A program made the position numbers and the translations under genes. This document shows, piece after piece, positions 12,257 through 25,279 of a DNA stretch of 64,000 nucleotides. The stretch is taken from contig OX485803.1 of assembly GCA_950295325.1 (NCBI GenBank), positions 59,103,554-59,167,553 of the forward strand, given 5' to 3'. Origin of the DNA: Polytrichum commune. Lineage: Eukaryota > Streptophyta > Polytrichopsida > Polytrichales > Polytrichaceae. Each line of letters begins with the position of its first letter. The stretch's first letter is position 1. The notes beneath the pieces are model-generated. The model saw only the letters and a program-made list of their open reading frames with translations. It was not told the origin of the DNA and ran no database searches.

Positions 12257-13628
12257 TAGTCACTTTGCTACAGTGAAGTGAATTGATTTACACACACATG
12301 AACTAAAAATATGATTTTTTGTTCTTGTAAGGTGCCACCTCCACTCTTTGTGAGTAAGAAGTGGTGCCACCTAGCTTCACATGGGTGGAGTGGAGTTGCC
12401 TAAAAATCGGGACCCGCTTCTAAGCTCCATTATTGGGAGTAGCCATTGAGCTCCACTGTAAGCCGTGGATTGAGCCCATCTTCCCATCCAAGGGTTCACG
12501 TTGCCTCAGGTTTCGTTGGGTGGGGTGCGTGGTGTTGCCACTTTCTCCTCCATTCTCCACCCTTATGGTCGCCATTGCGCCTCTTGCTCTCTCAACTTGT
12601 ACCTTGTAGGCTCTTTAAGCATGTAGTGGCGATTAGTGGCACCGCCTTTTGATTATAGTGGAGTTTAAGAATTTAGGCACCAAAATTCAAGTTTCAAAGT
12701 GGAACACACTGGTGGTGCTTGAAGGCGCCAACCTCCCTCCCTACCTACATATTTGTACTTTATTGTGTGACTACAAGAGTGGTCTTTTTGAGCAATGATG
12801 TTCATTTTGGATGCATTCTCTTATTTAAGTGTGCCGGTCCAATCTTTTTGGGTGTATAATGCTTCGATGCTAATCATCTTACATGTGTGCAAACTACTTC
12901 AATTTTGGTGCACATTGATATTTAAGAGGGCAAGTGCAACAACTATTGGCCTAAGGTGTTGCTAAATGCTTCAATTACATGATATATATGCATGTTGATC
13001 CTCTCATACATTCGCGAACTAATCGAACTTGGAATTCTCTAGAGGTTTAAGGGGCTAGTGCAATTTTTTGGGTGTAGCCAATCTCAATACATAGCCAACT
13101 TCCCCCTTGGTTAACTTGTGGTGTGTGTGTGGCACTTGTAAGTTATGAATATAAGTATGAGGCCACACATTCTTTTATATGTGGAACCACTATTCACCTT
13201 ACTGTCAAAGCATACATATAACCTTGGATTCCTTATGTGTACCACAATTGACATATAGGTTGTGTGCATACGTTAAAAACTCCCTTTGATTCATCTAACT
13301 GTAGCCACCTTAAACTCCACGAACATCCCTTAAACTCGCCATCTTGGCTGCTTCTAAACTCAACATGTAGTCAAACCTACTAACTCTTTTTAAATACAAA
13401 TAATAAGGGATGACCCCATCCAGTGATGTAAAAAAGCTGCCCCAGATAAAGATTCCCTTCTGCCCCTTTCCTCATGCATCGTTCCTTTTTCTTTTTTTCT
13501 TTTTTTTGGGGGCAGAAGGCAAACACAGCCAACGCCAAATTTGCATCGTTCCTTTTCACGGTGTCATTAATTCAGGCACCGCGAGCCTCTAGAAAACACA
13601 GGTGTGGCTCTCCCTTACACAGACAGTT
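12257..13628. other. Unassigned intergenic DNA
   Basis: Nothing recognised. The ORF at 12446-12652 has no domain. Confidence 0.45.

Positions 13629-13629
<1 letters not shown>

Positions 13630-13659
<30 letters not shown>
13630..13659. repeat. (AT)n microsatellite
   Basis: An uninterrupted AT dinucleotide run of about 30 bp. Confidence 0.95.
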
Positions 13660-14019
13660 CGAAGAGGCACCCGATCGCAATGCCTGCAAATTGAAATTGG
13701 ACTTCAAAACTGGACTATGATACATGAAAAAGGGGGACGTGGTTTTCTAGCCTCTGTTAGGCTAGGAAAAATGTGGGTCTCTTGAGTCTCAATACCATTG
13801 AAAAAATGGAGGAACAGATGCACCTTCAAACCAAACTGAATCGCGAAGACCATGGTGTTATTATATAGCCAACCATTCCTATTGAAGCTTAGAGGGGGAA
13901 ATGTTTCTTTGTCATTGGGCCACCAAACAACTTCATCGTCTCATCCACCAAGGCAAAGTGTAGCTAAAAGAATGAGCCAGGTAACATACATGCAAGAGCC
14001 AGGAGGTCCAAGCGGAGTA

Positions 14020-14243
14020 CTACACTACATATGATATCCAGTGCCACTTACAAACTGGAATTACGCAATGCTATGTCTTTTTACTATTGATGTAATTTAT
14101 TTATAATTCACCAAGTTAAGTTGTTAATGTTTTGTAATGTCCAAACAACCAATTTGACATTTGTGGATAACATCGATAGTAAGAAGATACAACATTGTGT
14201 GAATCCAAATAGTAAGAGACACGAAACATCATAGTTAGTGTAA
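14020..14243. mobile_element. MITE family A, copy 2
   Basis: Begins 'ctacactacatatgatatcc' and ends 'catcatagttagtgtaa'. The interior shares 'acgcaatgctatgtctttt', 'actattgatgtaattta' and 'aatagtaagagacac' with the copy at 12032-12256. No ORF. Confidence 0.75.
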
Positions 14244-14784
14244 ACAGACGTAAACGATCGTTCATCTAGGAGCAAAAGGATTATCGTAATATTTGTCATG
14301 ATTGTTTCATTCATATAGGTCGAATGTTGTCCATAACTCCAAGACCTTGTCTATGAGCTGATCAATTACAACTAATCATCAATTTGAGAAAAATAATCAT
14401 CACACGCCACTTCCGCGGCTTGTCATCCATTCTCCTCTCCTCTCAGCATAACTCATAATCGTTGAAACGGACCCATCTTTGGGTTATATGATGGTGGAGA
14501 TCAACAACCTAGATTGAGGACAAAGGATTACTCTCCTTCCCAATCCCAAAACATCACCTCAAATGCCCCACAAAATTATACCTCCTTGCTACGGTAGTAC
14601 TACCGCCCATGAAAGTTACACGCCTTCAACTTGGAGATCTCTTCGGCCGTACAATTACCATGGTGGGTAGAGGACCATGGGTACGAAAGCGAGATTCGAT
14701 CAACATTTAACCTTGAAGGTTGTAGTTAAGTGGTTACAAGCCGGCCGCCCTCACAAGTCGGTGTCGTCCATTGCTAATGTACAT
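14244..14784. other. Unassigned intergenic DNA
   Basis: No gene or repeat structure recognised. Confidence 0.45.
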
Positions 14785-14786
14785 GG

Positions 14787-14985
14787 GTGGGCGGGCGGGC
14801 AGGCAGGTGACTCGGGCAGGACACGGCATTGTTGGCCCTTTCCCTTCATGGGCGGGCGGGCGGGTGGGCGGGCAGGTGACTCGGGCAGGACACGGCATTG
14901 TTGGCCCTTTCCCTTCATGGGCGGGCGGGCGGGCGGGCAGGTGACTCGGGCAGGACACGGCATTGTTGGCCCTTTCCCTTCACAC
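14787..14985. repeat. GC-rich minisatellite, three units of 65-69 bp
   Basis: The block 'gactcgggcaggacacggca' starts at 14809, 14878 and 14943. Each unit is led by a GGGC-run of variable length ('gggcgggcgggc'). ORFs spanning it on both strands are products of the repeat and are not genes. Confidence 0.95.
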
Positions 14986-16183
14986 TTCATTTCATGTGAG
15001 AGGCCCTTGAAGGCCATAAATTCTTCGCTCTGCCCGACCCTCCAGGCTGGGGCAGGTGAGGCACTGGGCTACTTAATAACTTTGAACTCGGCCTTTGGGC
15101 ACCCTCATGTCCCACCTCCTTCTTTCATCAAGTACTAATTAATCACGGGAACTCGCTTTTGAGATGCATCGATCTCGGGACATCAAGGTTTTTCTTTTAT
15201 TCTGTGACCATGATGGGTTAACTTTTTTTTAGTTGCTTTTAACTTTTTTCTTTTTTCTTTTTTATCAGAGGCTTTTCCGTAAAAGCATTTGTAGACCTCC
15301 TCACTACGGGCCTCTTTGAAGTTGTTGCTTTGGAGGTGCAAAGAGGATAAAATGTGTGTTTTGACTCCACTTGTTGAAGACCCTTGGTTGAGGTCGTGTG
15401 AAAAAATCCATTATCCTTACTGAGAAACCGCAAGTTGAAATTGAGTGGATTGGAGTCCTGATAGTTGTAACTTATAAGTATTGAAGTAAAGTTTTGTTGA
15501 TGGCTGTTGTATTGTGATGGAATTGTAATTAGATTCGACTAATTTGTATTGTGCACCACCTGGCACAATAGTCATTCAAAACACTATAGTTTTTGGCAAT
15601 CTAAGTGATGGTTTTTTCTTCTGAATTGCATCTAAAGTAATGTTCTCAAATCCCCACAACATATTCAACATAACTTAGTCAATGCAATCTCACTAACTCA
15701 ATGTATTATGAGATTATCGACACTTATTCATGAATCAATTTATTGATTTTGAAAAAAAATAAAACAAATGTGAGCAAAGGCACACTTTCATGAGTTGGCC
15801 ATTCTGGCAAAGCAAAATAGAGTTTGACAATGTCAACAAAGCACAACTTCAATAAATTCAAGCATCTTCTTGGCCATGCGCTATTAAAGGGGGCATATAT
15901 GAGAGTTGGATGTAGCCATTGTTGTAATCACCCATTTGGAACATTACATGAATGGATAGATTGAATTTTAAATCTTGATAATCTAGAAAAATGAGAAAAT
16001 TCCCAAAAATGTGAAAACTTCTAACAAGGTTTGAGTGATAAGAGTATGTCATCATGCAAAACACTTGGTGTAAAATATGACAATCTTGGTCCATACAAAC
16101 ATGGTTATAAATATTGAGTTATTTTGCTTTAATGACAGTTTTGGAATAGAAAGGCGGTGAAGTCCCCCTCCTCAAATTTCAAC
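14986..16183. other. Unassigned intergenic DNA
   Basis: AT-rich. No supported gene; short frames at 15239-15433 and 15858-16094 lack domains. Confidence 0.45.
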
Positions 16184-16719
16184 CCCGGGTACGCAAGTCC
16201 CGTATCATACGGTCCTGATTATAATCACTTATAATGCGTTTTAGTCCAATATTGAGTGATACAATTTGTTTTAATGTAGGAAACCCTTATAGCCCTTCTA
16301 ACAAGGAATCCAAAAATGTAATTATATATAGAAAATGAATATATTTTGAAGCATATAATTGCATTAAAAACCTAAGTATATGATTTTTTAATACATGTAC
16401 CATAGGTCAAACTACCCAACTTTTTGGACTTTTTAATAAAATTTTAACATTGTGAATGAATTATAATTTTAATGAGAGGCAACTATTCATGGCTTATAAT
16501 TTTAATGGGAGGCTTAATAAATATGCAACCCAACTTTTTTTTCATCTCATTTGTTTAATTTGGTCTTCACCCAACTTTTTTTTCATCTCATTTTATTTAA
16601 TTTTGTCTTCACCCAAATTTTTGATCATTTTAATTTGATATAATTTTTACAAAAGCCGTCCTCTAAGCCGTTTTTAATACGATGCCCCCTGCGTATAATA
16701 TGGGAGTTGCGTACCCGGG
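16184..16719. mobile_element. Inverted-repeat element of about 536 bp
   Basis: The left arm 16184-16212 ('cccgggtacgcaagtcccgt' then 'atcatacg') is complementary with three mismatches to the right arm 16692-16719 ('cgtataatatgggagttgcg' then 'tacccggg'). The interior is AT-rich and holds a direct duplication of 'cccaacttttttttcatctc' at about 16530 and 16570. No coding sequence. Class uncertain. Confidence 0.6.
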
Positions 16720-19700
16720 ACTTCAACTTCGCACTACAATCATGCCGGCTATTGACTTTTGTTTTCCGATGAAAATCAGTACACACTTTCCATGCAGAGT
16801 GGGTCCAAATTTTTTGTCCTCTCTACGTGGTACTCCACAAACTCCTCTACCATTGCCTTGAAGTCAAAATTTGAGGAGGATGTGGTGGTGGTGGCGAAGG
16901 AGGTGGCCTAATTGAGGACATATATACTTCACTACACAAAACAACTCACCGCTACATATAGAGTGACTTCCAAATCATAGTGTCAAGTGCCTTGACATTA
17001 GTTGTTGGAAATCCAAGCTCTTTGAGCAACCGGACTATTTAAAGCTTGTGACCTGATTCACTTGATGTAATTTTATGAAAGGGGTTGGGCGTAGCTTGTA
17101 CTCAGTGATTATGCATTATGATATTATTACTTGACTTTGCACCATGAATGTTGCCGCATCTCTATGTGTAATATATATATGCCTATTATGAGCCTTCACT
17201 CACTTAACCCCTTAAAGCCATGTCCAAACAGACTCATAAGTTAACAACGTTGGCTCCTTGGGAACATATGGCATTCTTAACTATGCTTTGACTTTGGATT
17301 CAAATCGCAATCTGGGACTTCAACGTCCTTATGAATTTTGTAAGGCTCAAATTCAATAAGTTGCAAGTACCTACATACCATTGTCAAAACTTACATAATT
17401 GTTGAGGTTTAATTGGGTCATCAATGTCACCTCATTGCCAAAAGCTAACAATGCCTAACCTTAAGTTAAGATCACGCTAATTACCATCCATCACGACCAT
17501 TAATTGGTGACTTTATATGGAACATTCGTGATCAAGCTTAAATCAAGGAAAACGGACATGTTTCCATAGGAGTAATTGGCAAGGGTCTTACTTTAAGGAT
17601 CAAGAAATTTGTTACTTACCAACAAGAAAAAAAGAAGGGAGCTTCAGTGTTGTTCACATTGATGTGCAATGACCATTCACCAACTTCTATCCATTCCCGT
17701 GTGAGAGTGGAAGCCACAGAGATGGCTTAATGCTTACTTGTGATATGAGGACTTTTAAGTGTTATATGTTAATTTAGGGGGATTAAGATTCTTTTTTTCC
17801 TTTATTTTATGTTGCTTTAATTGTGGGTGAGTTTCTTTATGGCAATTTGTGAAATTTTATTCATTGGTTTATGTATTTTCGTGGTGTGTATTTTCATGTC
17901 AGTGAGGATTTTTGTGATGAGGGTGAAAATTATTTTTTGCAGAAATGATGATTGGGGGTGGGGATGTTCAAACCTTGTTGGGCTAGGAGAGGGTTGAGAA
18001 TGGCCTCACAATAGCATATTTATCTACCTTGCAGGTGGTGGTTGCTTTAGCTAATGAGACATTGCAATATGTAAATTCTATGACTTGTATTTTTACAGTT
18101 GGATTAGGTACGCATGATGGCGTATCCGTGCTTGGGGCTCCTAACACACGCCACACACACACACACACATTTTGTCCAATCTGATGTGTGCGGGGCATCT
18201 ACAACATGGTAAGTTACCAATGCACAGAAGAAGCCAAAAGGGTACAATGTAGTCTAGGGTGTGGTTTTGGAAGTGACATGCGTTTATTAGCATAAAGCAT
18301 CTTGTGGCGGGATGGGCAAGTAGTGCATTAGCTAGAGCATGTACTACCTTGTTATTTGTATTTGTGCGTAGATTATTGATGTTTGTTTGGTGTAGCATGA
18401 TAAGAGGTGTAGGCATTTGTCCTTTTCTTTAGTGGACATAGATTACATAGGGGTGAAGTATCTTGCTTAAATATATACGTGTTTATATGTGTATATATAA
18501 CAATAATTACATATGTATCAACCATATCTAAAGTTGAGGGCTTGTGTTATTTGAGAGTTTGTGATCCATGGGGAATCCCATAAGAGAGTTGACCATTTAG
18601 GTGAATGGCATCATTGTTGAGCATTTGCCAACATATGGGTATATGTTTTTTGCATGAGACATGGTGGCATTTATATTTTTGAATTTTAATCATATTTTGA
18701 GCTTGAGGACAAACCCATCATGTTGCATGCATGTGGGGCTAATTGAGGGCTAATTGAGGGCTAGTGTAGGATTTGATGTCCAATATGGTGGAAGGGCCTT
18801 ATCATGATGCAAGGTTCTTGTGGTCCCTTGGTGCCATATTGGCGCTTCCCTTTTGACCTAACTCCAATTTCTAGAAAAAAAAGGTTGTAACCCATCGCCA
18901 ACTAAACTTTTGGATCAAAATGAACAAAAGTCAATGACATTCTTCCTTGTACATCGTGCAGCCAACTTGCACATACCATGAAATCATAATACCAAAAAAA
19001 ACATTTGACTCACGGTTTCGTGTTGGTTTTGGAATTGAGTGCCTTAATTCTTAAATGTCACAAACTTGTTCACATGGTCCTACAGAGCCTCAGAGTGAAG
19101 AATTATTAGAAAGAACATTTATAAATAGCTTCATCCTTGGTCGTTTTTCCAAATAAAATCAAAACTTGTCTTTTAATAAATTTAATTTTTTCATGAGGAC
19201 CTTCTCCTATTGAGAAATTAGCTTGTAATTGTAGTGTAATTTAAGTACATCATGTAATTCAACGTAAAAGTCTATGCAATATCTAGCATGTGGAGCCACC
19301 AATGCTAAACATATTCGTTTTTCTATACATTCCAAATCATGTTTCAAATAAGTCTAGGTTTTGAGCAACTCTTGCAAGTCTTGCATGCAACTCATTTTAC
19401 TCTTCCTAGAGTCAAGACAATGGTTTGACATTTGCTTCCAATCCTCGAGAGTTTCCAAGGTTAATGGGCTTGTCTCATAAGCTATGCGGGTGGTTTGGTG
19501 AGGATGAATAACAAGCACCAGAACAACTATGGTTTTGACTTTAATTGGACTATATCTTCACATTTTACTAATTACTTCGAATCAATAATGAACACAACTG
19601 GGAGAACCTATACATATAACCAAGAAATCGACATATACATACTTCCAATAATTATGACTAGGGGGGGGGGGTCCAATTCTCAATCCAATTATTGTTGATG

Positions 19701-21378
19701 TTTCATCATTGACTTCCCCATACAACACATTTTTCATTGTGTAAATGTCATCGGTAGAAGTTGGAGAACATGAAATACGAACCAAATAACACCCACATAC
19801 CTTATGAGCTTAGGAGGTGTCAACTTGTGTAACTTCTTATCATCTTTCACCAGATACATGCTCCTTAGCTTCTGCACCCTAGTATCCTACATATCAGCAC
19901 TTTCACAACCCTTGAACAATCCTTTTTCTAGTGCCTTTCCTAAATTTCTCAAGTGGATGTTCCTCTACATATCTCTAGCTACCCCCAAATCCAATTCTCA
20001 AAGTGTATGATGTTCTAAAGATGTCTAAGTGTCATGTCAAGGTTAAATGTCTTACTGATATCATGCTTGATCTCACGGTCGGTCATCTTCTCATGATAAG
20101 TCTTGAAATAATCTTATGATGAGAGCAGAAAAAATCTCACTGCATTACCTCCCTTCTTCGTCACAGATTTCAAGATTTTCGTGAGATACGTTGTACTCGA
20201 AGGCCATATCTGCCAAATCCACATAGATTTAGCATTAGCAACATGCGTATAGTGAACTTGGATACCCATAAGTGGTAAAATTATGGTATTTCTTTCAATG
20301 AAGGCATGGCACTCAAAACCTCCAACTTCCTTTTATGTACTATATATATGCACTAGAGTATACAAACATATGAACCCATGTGCTTTGATTTGCATGTTCA
20401 TGTGCATAAGAAGCTTAATTGTTAAGCTCCCTACTCTCTAAGTAGTTGATGTGTACTCAATGAAGTACCCAAGCTAAAGGAGTGACTTCAGGTTGCTAAA
20501 GTTTTAGTAAATATTCGATCCCTTTTCCCAAGTCAAGTGTTAAGGTAAGTAACTTCTTCTATGTAGCCATGGCCAAAATCCCTATGACTCTCTAACTAGC
20601 ATGTTTCGACTTGAAATTATTTCTTGAAGATGTATGCAAGTGATCTTTGAATGGTCACTGCGGGAAAATGGCTAAAAGTTAGGAAACATTTTTGGTGTGT
20701 TTAGAAAGAGCACGAGAAGCTCTACAAGATGTAATGTTTGTTTGTGAAAAATGAGCAAGATTTGAAGGTCTAATCATCATTTGTTTCATGGAACTCTGAT
20801 GTTCTATAGTGTGGGTTGGAAACTAGTGTGCACCCACAATATCATCCCCAACGGTTTGTAGTCTCAAATCCTTGTTATTGTTTGGTCCACAATATTTACC
20901 GTAGTGAGTGTAACTAAGTGTTGAATAATACAGTGTTCAAAGCTACATTAAAATGTGCAATTTGATTGTTTTCACAAACAGATCGCCACTTTCCCCATGC
21001 AAATTACCTTGGATCAAAATCACATCACAAAAACCTATAACTTTGTTCGTCCATCCATATAAAACCATGGTAAGAAAAAACACATTTTGTTATTCCATTA
21101 GTAAATATTGAAATCAGTGTATCACAATGATAAACTAACTTTGTGGGGCAATCTGATTGCATAAGAAAAGGAAAAGGGGGAGGGGACATAAAACATGAGT
21201 GTTTGTGCATTGACATGGATTTAAGCCCCCATTACACTTATGCTAAATATCATAGGTGTCCAACCTTATTGCACATATAAGTGTAGAAGTAGTAGAAGAG
21301 CTTTTGAGGTTAGGGCTTGAGCACATGTGAGGCAACACTATTACAGATGAGGTGTATTTGGTCAGTAGATGGACAATC
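16720..21378. other. Unassigned intergenic DNA with microsatellites
   Basis: No supported gene over 4.6 kb. It contains an (AC)n run at 18152-18169 and a poly-G run near 19661. Short ORFs (17983-18416, 19495-20010, 21025-21216) show no domains. Confidence 0.45.
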
Positions 21379-21381
21379 TTA

Positions 21382-21873
21382 GGGCCACTTCACACATGAG
21401 CCAAGAGCCATGACCATGAAATTGTGAGAGCCCAAAAGGAAGTGTCTAAAGGCCCGTCCCAAGATCATGTAGTGTGGTCACGGATTCTCAAGTGTAGTGT
21501 GAAGTCATATGTGACCAGGTCCTCAACCAAATGCTATTTCAATGAATGTTTATTCATGCACGTTCTCACGCATGATAAAATAGAATAAATCAATGGTTGT
21601 GAGTGTTTGGAGTGCCATGGTCTCCCAATGGTTTTGTGTTAGGCCTACCTCCAAGAGGTGGTTTTTGAAAAGAGTCCAAGTGACCATGAAACATGACCCA
21701 TTTGATGCCATGTAGGAATCCGTGTAGACTCTACAACCATCTCGCAGCCACATACTCCGTTGGTCCCTCAAGTGTAGTGTGAAGCGAACTTGGCCCAGCT
21801 CCGCCTTTTCCACCAATGAGAGTGCTTGAAGTGTGATGGTCACGGGCTCTCAGTCTCGTGTGTGAAGTGGCCC
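21382..21873. mobile_element. PIF/Harbinger-type MITE, 492 bp, TTA target duplication
   Basis: The ends are 'gggccacttcacaca' and 'tgtgtgaagtggccc', with arms extending imperfectly to about 38 bp. TTA directly flanks both sides (21379-21381 and 21874-21876), the expected PIF/Harbinger duplication. Inside, the motif 'tcaagtgtagtgtgaag' occurs twice (about 21489 and 21767). The minus-strand frame at 21550-21843 has no transposase similarity. Confidence 0.85.
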
Positions 21874-21876
21874 TTA

Positions 21877-23056
21877 TCTCATTACCTCCTTGAGCTCAAC
21901 CCCATATGTGGGTTGTTTATTGAAAATAAATTATGAAGGAAAGACATGTAGTAAACGCTCAAGATTATGTAGCTTTGGGAAACGGTTATTTACTCATACA
22001 ACTTCAACTATTTTACAATACACTTTGGAGGGGTTGGGTTTCCAAATGAACTGACTCTAACAGCTTGAGGGTCGCGAAGAGAGTCCTTATAATCATAAGG
22101 CAAGAGTGGTCCTTGAGTTGGTTGGTTAAAGCACAATTTTCCATTATTACTTGGAGTGCCGTGCATGGCATCAACATTTTACCCGAAAAGAGTGTGTGTG
22201 ACAATGTAGGAGCAGCATCTTGAATGAATGGCAGCAAACACTTCAATAAATACGGTCAATGCAAGCAGGAGGAGGTGTGAGTTGCTTTGTGCTTTTTACA
22301 CTAATTGAAAATGCTGAAAAGAAAAGTAAAGGAAAGAAAAGAAAAGAAAAACCGAACATTGGTGCTCTTACCGTCGATGTGAATATATACGAAACCGTTG
22401 GTTTTACCATGTTCAAGAGTCCCTTTGGTACATGATAAGGTTGACAACCTATCTTGCGGTTGGTGAGCTGTGTTAAAGTTATTACCCGGATTCTTGCACG
22501 GTTGGAGTACGGGTGTTTGTTTACTATACGTTTGCTCATTGAAATGTATACAAAGTTGGAGGAAATTGTGAACATGTTTAGACTCTGCTTTACCCCTCAC
22601 CCAAGGTGACCGCAAGGCCATCCCGTGTCCATAAATCAATTTCATATTCCAAATAACAAAATTGATGGGCCGGTGCATTCCAAATCCACCGACACGACAA
22701 CCAACAAAATTCTCTGTGAGGTAACTCCTAGAGGCCGAGAAGGATGTCCATTGTCCGTGCATCACCTCTACTTGACCATGCCAACATACACATCTAAGTT
22801 ACAATCTTAAGATTTTGAATATATGGACGGTTGAATTTTTTTTGGCCAAAGATTCCAGCTGTACAATCAAAATTCCCCATAAATTGCACATAATATCTTC
22901 AGTAACCTATTCACTTGGACTGAAATGTTTTAGGTGATTTTGAAGAGATTTCGCTTCGACCTTTAGGAGGTTAACCCCAATCACCGTCGACATGTGACAG
23001 TAGCCATCAAGGGTGAAGAGACACATCATTCATGCTTGCTTCCACGTGGAACCAAC
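21877..23056. other. Unassigned intergenic DNA
   Basis: The longest frame here (22301-22765, minus, 154 codons) shows no domain and overlaps an 'aaaag' low-complexity stretch at about 22318-22351. Nothing else recognised. Confidence 0.4.
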
Positions 23057-23086
23057 CTATCTATCTATCTATCTATCTATCTATCT
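23057..23086. repeat. (CTAT)n microsatellite
   Basis: About seven perfect CTAT units. Confidence 0.95.
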
Positions 23087-23087
23087 C

Positions 23088-23858
23088 CGATTTACAACAA
23101 TTTGGATGGAATTGCAGACATGAATCAAACGGTTCAAGTTTTGGGGGGAAATCATCCCCGTGAGTTAGGGGAAAATGCTCCGTGAAATTTGTCCTCAAAG
23201 GTTAGAGAGAGGTGGTTTCAAAACTTGTCCCACCATAGGACGGTGCTAGGTTGGGTGTCATAAGTAGTTTGTCCCACCCATAACCATCACCGATTTGTGA
23301 GGATTGAAGATGTTGGAGTTGCTGTGCAAAGACAATGCCACAAGCACATCATGCACGGTGCGTTGTAACTCCCTTGTACTCATTCGCTATGCATCAAGAA
23401 GCCTTTCTTGGGTGTTCATGGCTTGCTTTGTGACAACAACCACCAAGGTGAAAAATGCTCAAGTACAAGGTTGTAGAAATTAAAACTACCTGGATTGTCG
23501 CGATTAGTGCGTGCGTGTGGTACGAATTGTCGAAACACACACTCTTTTTGCCGTGTCTCAAAATTAGTGAGGGCTGAAATGTTTATCAAGTGAAACGGAC
23601 TTCATGAATACATGTTCATTTACCATACATTTCAAGATAATTAACGCGTGCTCTAAGGTGCTTGTAGAGTGATGAAACAAGTATGTGCAAACACATGCTT
23701 GTCAATGAGTAGTGCTATGATGAATAGTGTTGCTATGCTTAGTATTCTTAGTGAATAAGTTCAAGATGAACAGTGTTGCCTACATCTTTGGGTGACACTA
23801 ACTTCGTAGTGTAAAGAAATTCACTAATTTCCCATATTATTCATTATTAGCCCTCCCT
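23088..23858. other. Unassigned intergenic DNA
   Basis: No gene or repeat structure recognised. Confidence 0.4.
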
Positions 23859-24340
23859 CACTAATTGGGATAATCAATGTAATGGTGGAGATCATTGTTA
23901 CAATCTATGATTATGCCTAGGTGAAAGTTTGTGACATTTTTAACCCAACAATGCCAAATTTTCTAAAACTTACACTACCAACATATGAATTATAGGCAAT
24001 TGTCCTACATCAGTGAAAGAACAATGCAAATGTACCATACTCGTAAATTTATGAATATTTATGTGATGAAAGACAAGTTTCCAGTACATGAGTAAATTGC
24101 CCACGGAACATATGCTTGTAGTGTTATTTAAAATTATTAGTTAATGAGACCTTGATTTTGTCTAGACAAACACCTAATACAGTTAAAGTGACCACAAACT
24201 TGGAGGAAGAATTTAGATCTATTGGAATCCATACATACACACTACACATCCAGTGCCCTCAAATTTAAGTATTGTGATGGGGTTTAATTTGTTCATTCAA
24301 AAGGTCAATTACGTACATTGATTATCCCAATGAGCGAGTG
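23859..24340. mobile_element. Inverted-repeat element related to MITE family A
   Basis: The 18-bp core 'attgggataatcaatgta' at 23864-23881 is perfectly complementary to 24314-24331. Just outside the right arm is 'tttggagttacacaa', the subterminal sequence of MITE family A, so this is probably a diverged member of the same superfamily. A similar unit is at 34205-34375, and a half-unit at about 25365-25410. The outer ends are not precisely defined. Confidence 0.55.
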
Positions 24341-24478
24341 TGACTATTTGGAGTTACACAACACAATAACATCTTATTAGAGAGTTCGGATTTTATTAAC
24401 AAAAATTCAGATAATTGTTGGGGCAATGAAATAAAATTAACTTTAAAAGCCAAGAAGGTTAATGGGATTTGAAGTACA

Positions 24479-24900
24479 TCATAATGGTTTCAAACAAGCT
24501 AATTTTGTAAAGTAGCACAGTGCAATAACCTGCATGAGATAGAGGCTAATATGAACTTGGTGGTTTAATTGAAAGGAAGACTTGAGGCTCCCTAGGACAA
24601 CATTCTCAAATAGTGATGGAAATTTATCTCTAATGGGCTCATATAGGGGACAATCCAACATGAAATGTGCCTAATTTTTTACTGCATCATAGGAGCAAAA
24701 GTGGCCACTAGATTTAGTCTCAATATCTTTAGTCTCAGTACCTTTAGATTTCGGGATAGTTGATAATTGTCCGGTTTCAATGGCTAATTTGTAGTTTGAG
24801 GTGTGGTAAGCAGCAATGATCTTGCGTTGTGATGGTGTCAATGGTTTCTTCAAGTACAATCCACATTTTGTATTTCATAAAATCCTTCGGGCGAAGGTGA
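24479..24900 (-). pseudogene. LINE retrotransposon 3' fragment (ORF2 C-terminus)
   Basis: The minus strand encodes the C-terminal tail of a plant non-LTR retrotransposon polyprotein: residues 'KIIAAYHTSNYKLAIETG', then 'HFCSYDAV', one in-frame stop, 'AHFMLDCPLYEPIRDKFPSL', and an end near 'LACLKPL'. It is homologous to the plus-strand copy at 27849-28440, which identifies both as one family. The cysteine/histidine cluster (normally C-x2-C...H...C) lacks its first cysteine. Upstream the frame shifts at about 24840, and the copy ends where MITE family A copy 4 begins. It is non-functional. Confidence 0.75.
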
Positions 24901-24901
24901 T

Positions 24902-25279
24902 CTACAATAAATATGATATCTAGTGTCATTTGGTATTTAATGTCACTCTGATAACTTTGCGGATGACACTTCTTATGAATAAGTGAACAAATATTGTCAT
25001 GGATGATGGATGAGTTCACCCATTGGCCAAAACCCTACCTTCTCTTGTCAGCAACTTGTGATGAAATATTGTCATGGATGATTGAAATTTGGATGAAAAA
25101 ATCACTTGGTAAGTGACAGTAATTCCAACATGTAAATCTATTATCCCCTCAAAATTTTACAAGGAATGACAAATAATGTTGGTTTACCATTTGGTGTTGG
25201 TGACACTACACCACGATTTACAATTAATATTGGGCAAGACAGTTACAATTGGTGACACTAAATATCATATTTAGTGTAG
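24902..25279. mobile_element. MITE family A, copy 4 (378 bp)
   Basis: The ends are 'ctacaataaatatgatatc' and 'atatcatatttagtgtag'. It is longer than the other family members and abuts the 5' break of the LINE fragment on its left, which suggests it inserted there or at a truncation boundary. No ORF. Confidence 0.7.

Noticed and set aside
14677-15138. 153-codon plus frame with glycine/alanine-rich repeats
   Set aside because: It is generated by the GC-rich minisatellite; frames are open on both strands there.
22301-22765. 154-codon minus-strand frame, one of the longest in the window
   Set aside because: No recognisable family or motif order, and its end runs through an A/G low-complexity stretch. 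Length alone is not support in AT-rich DNA.
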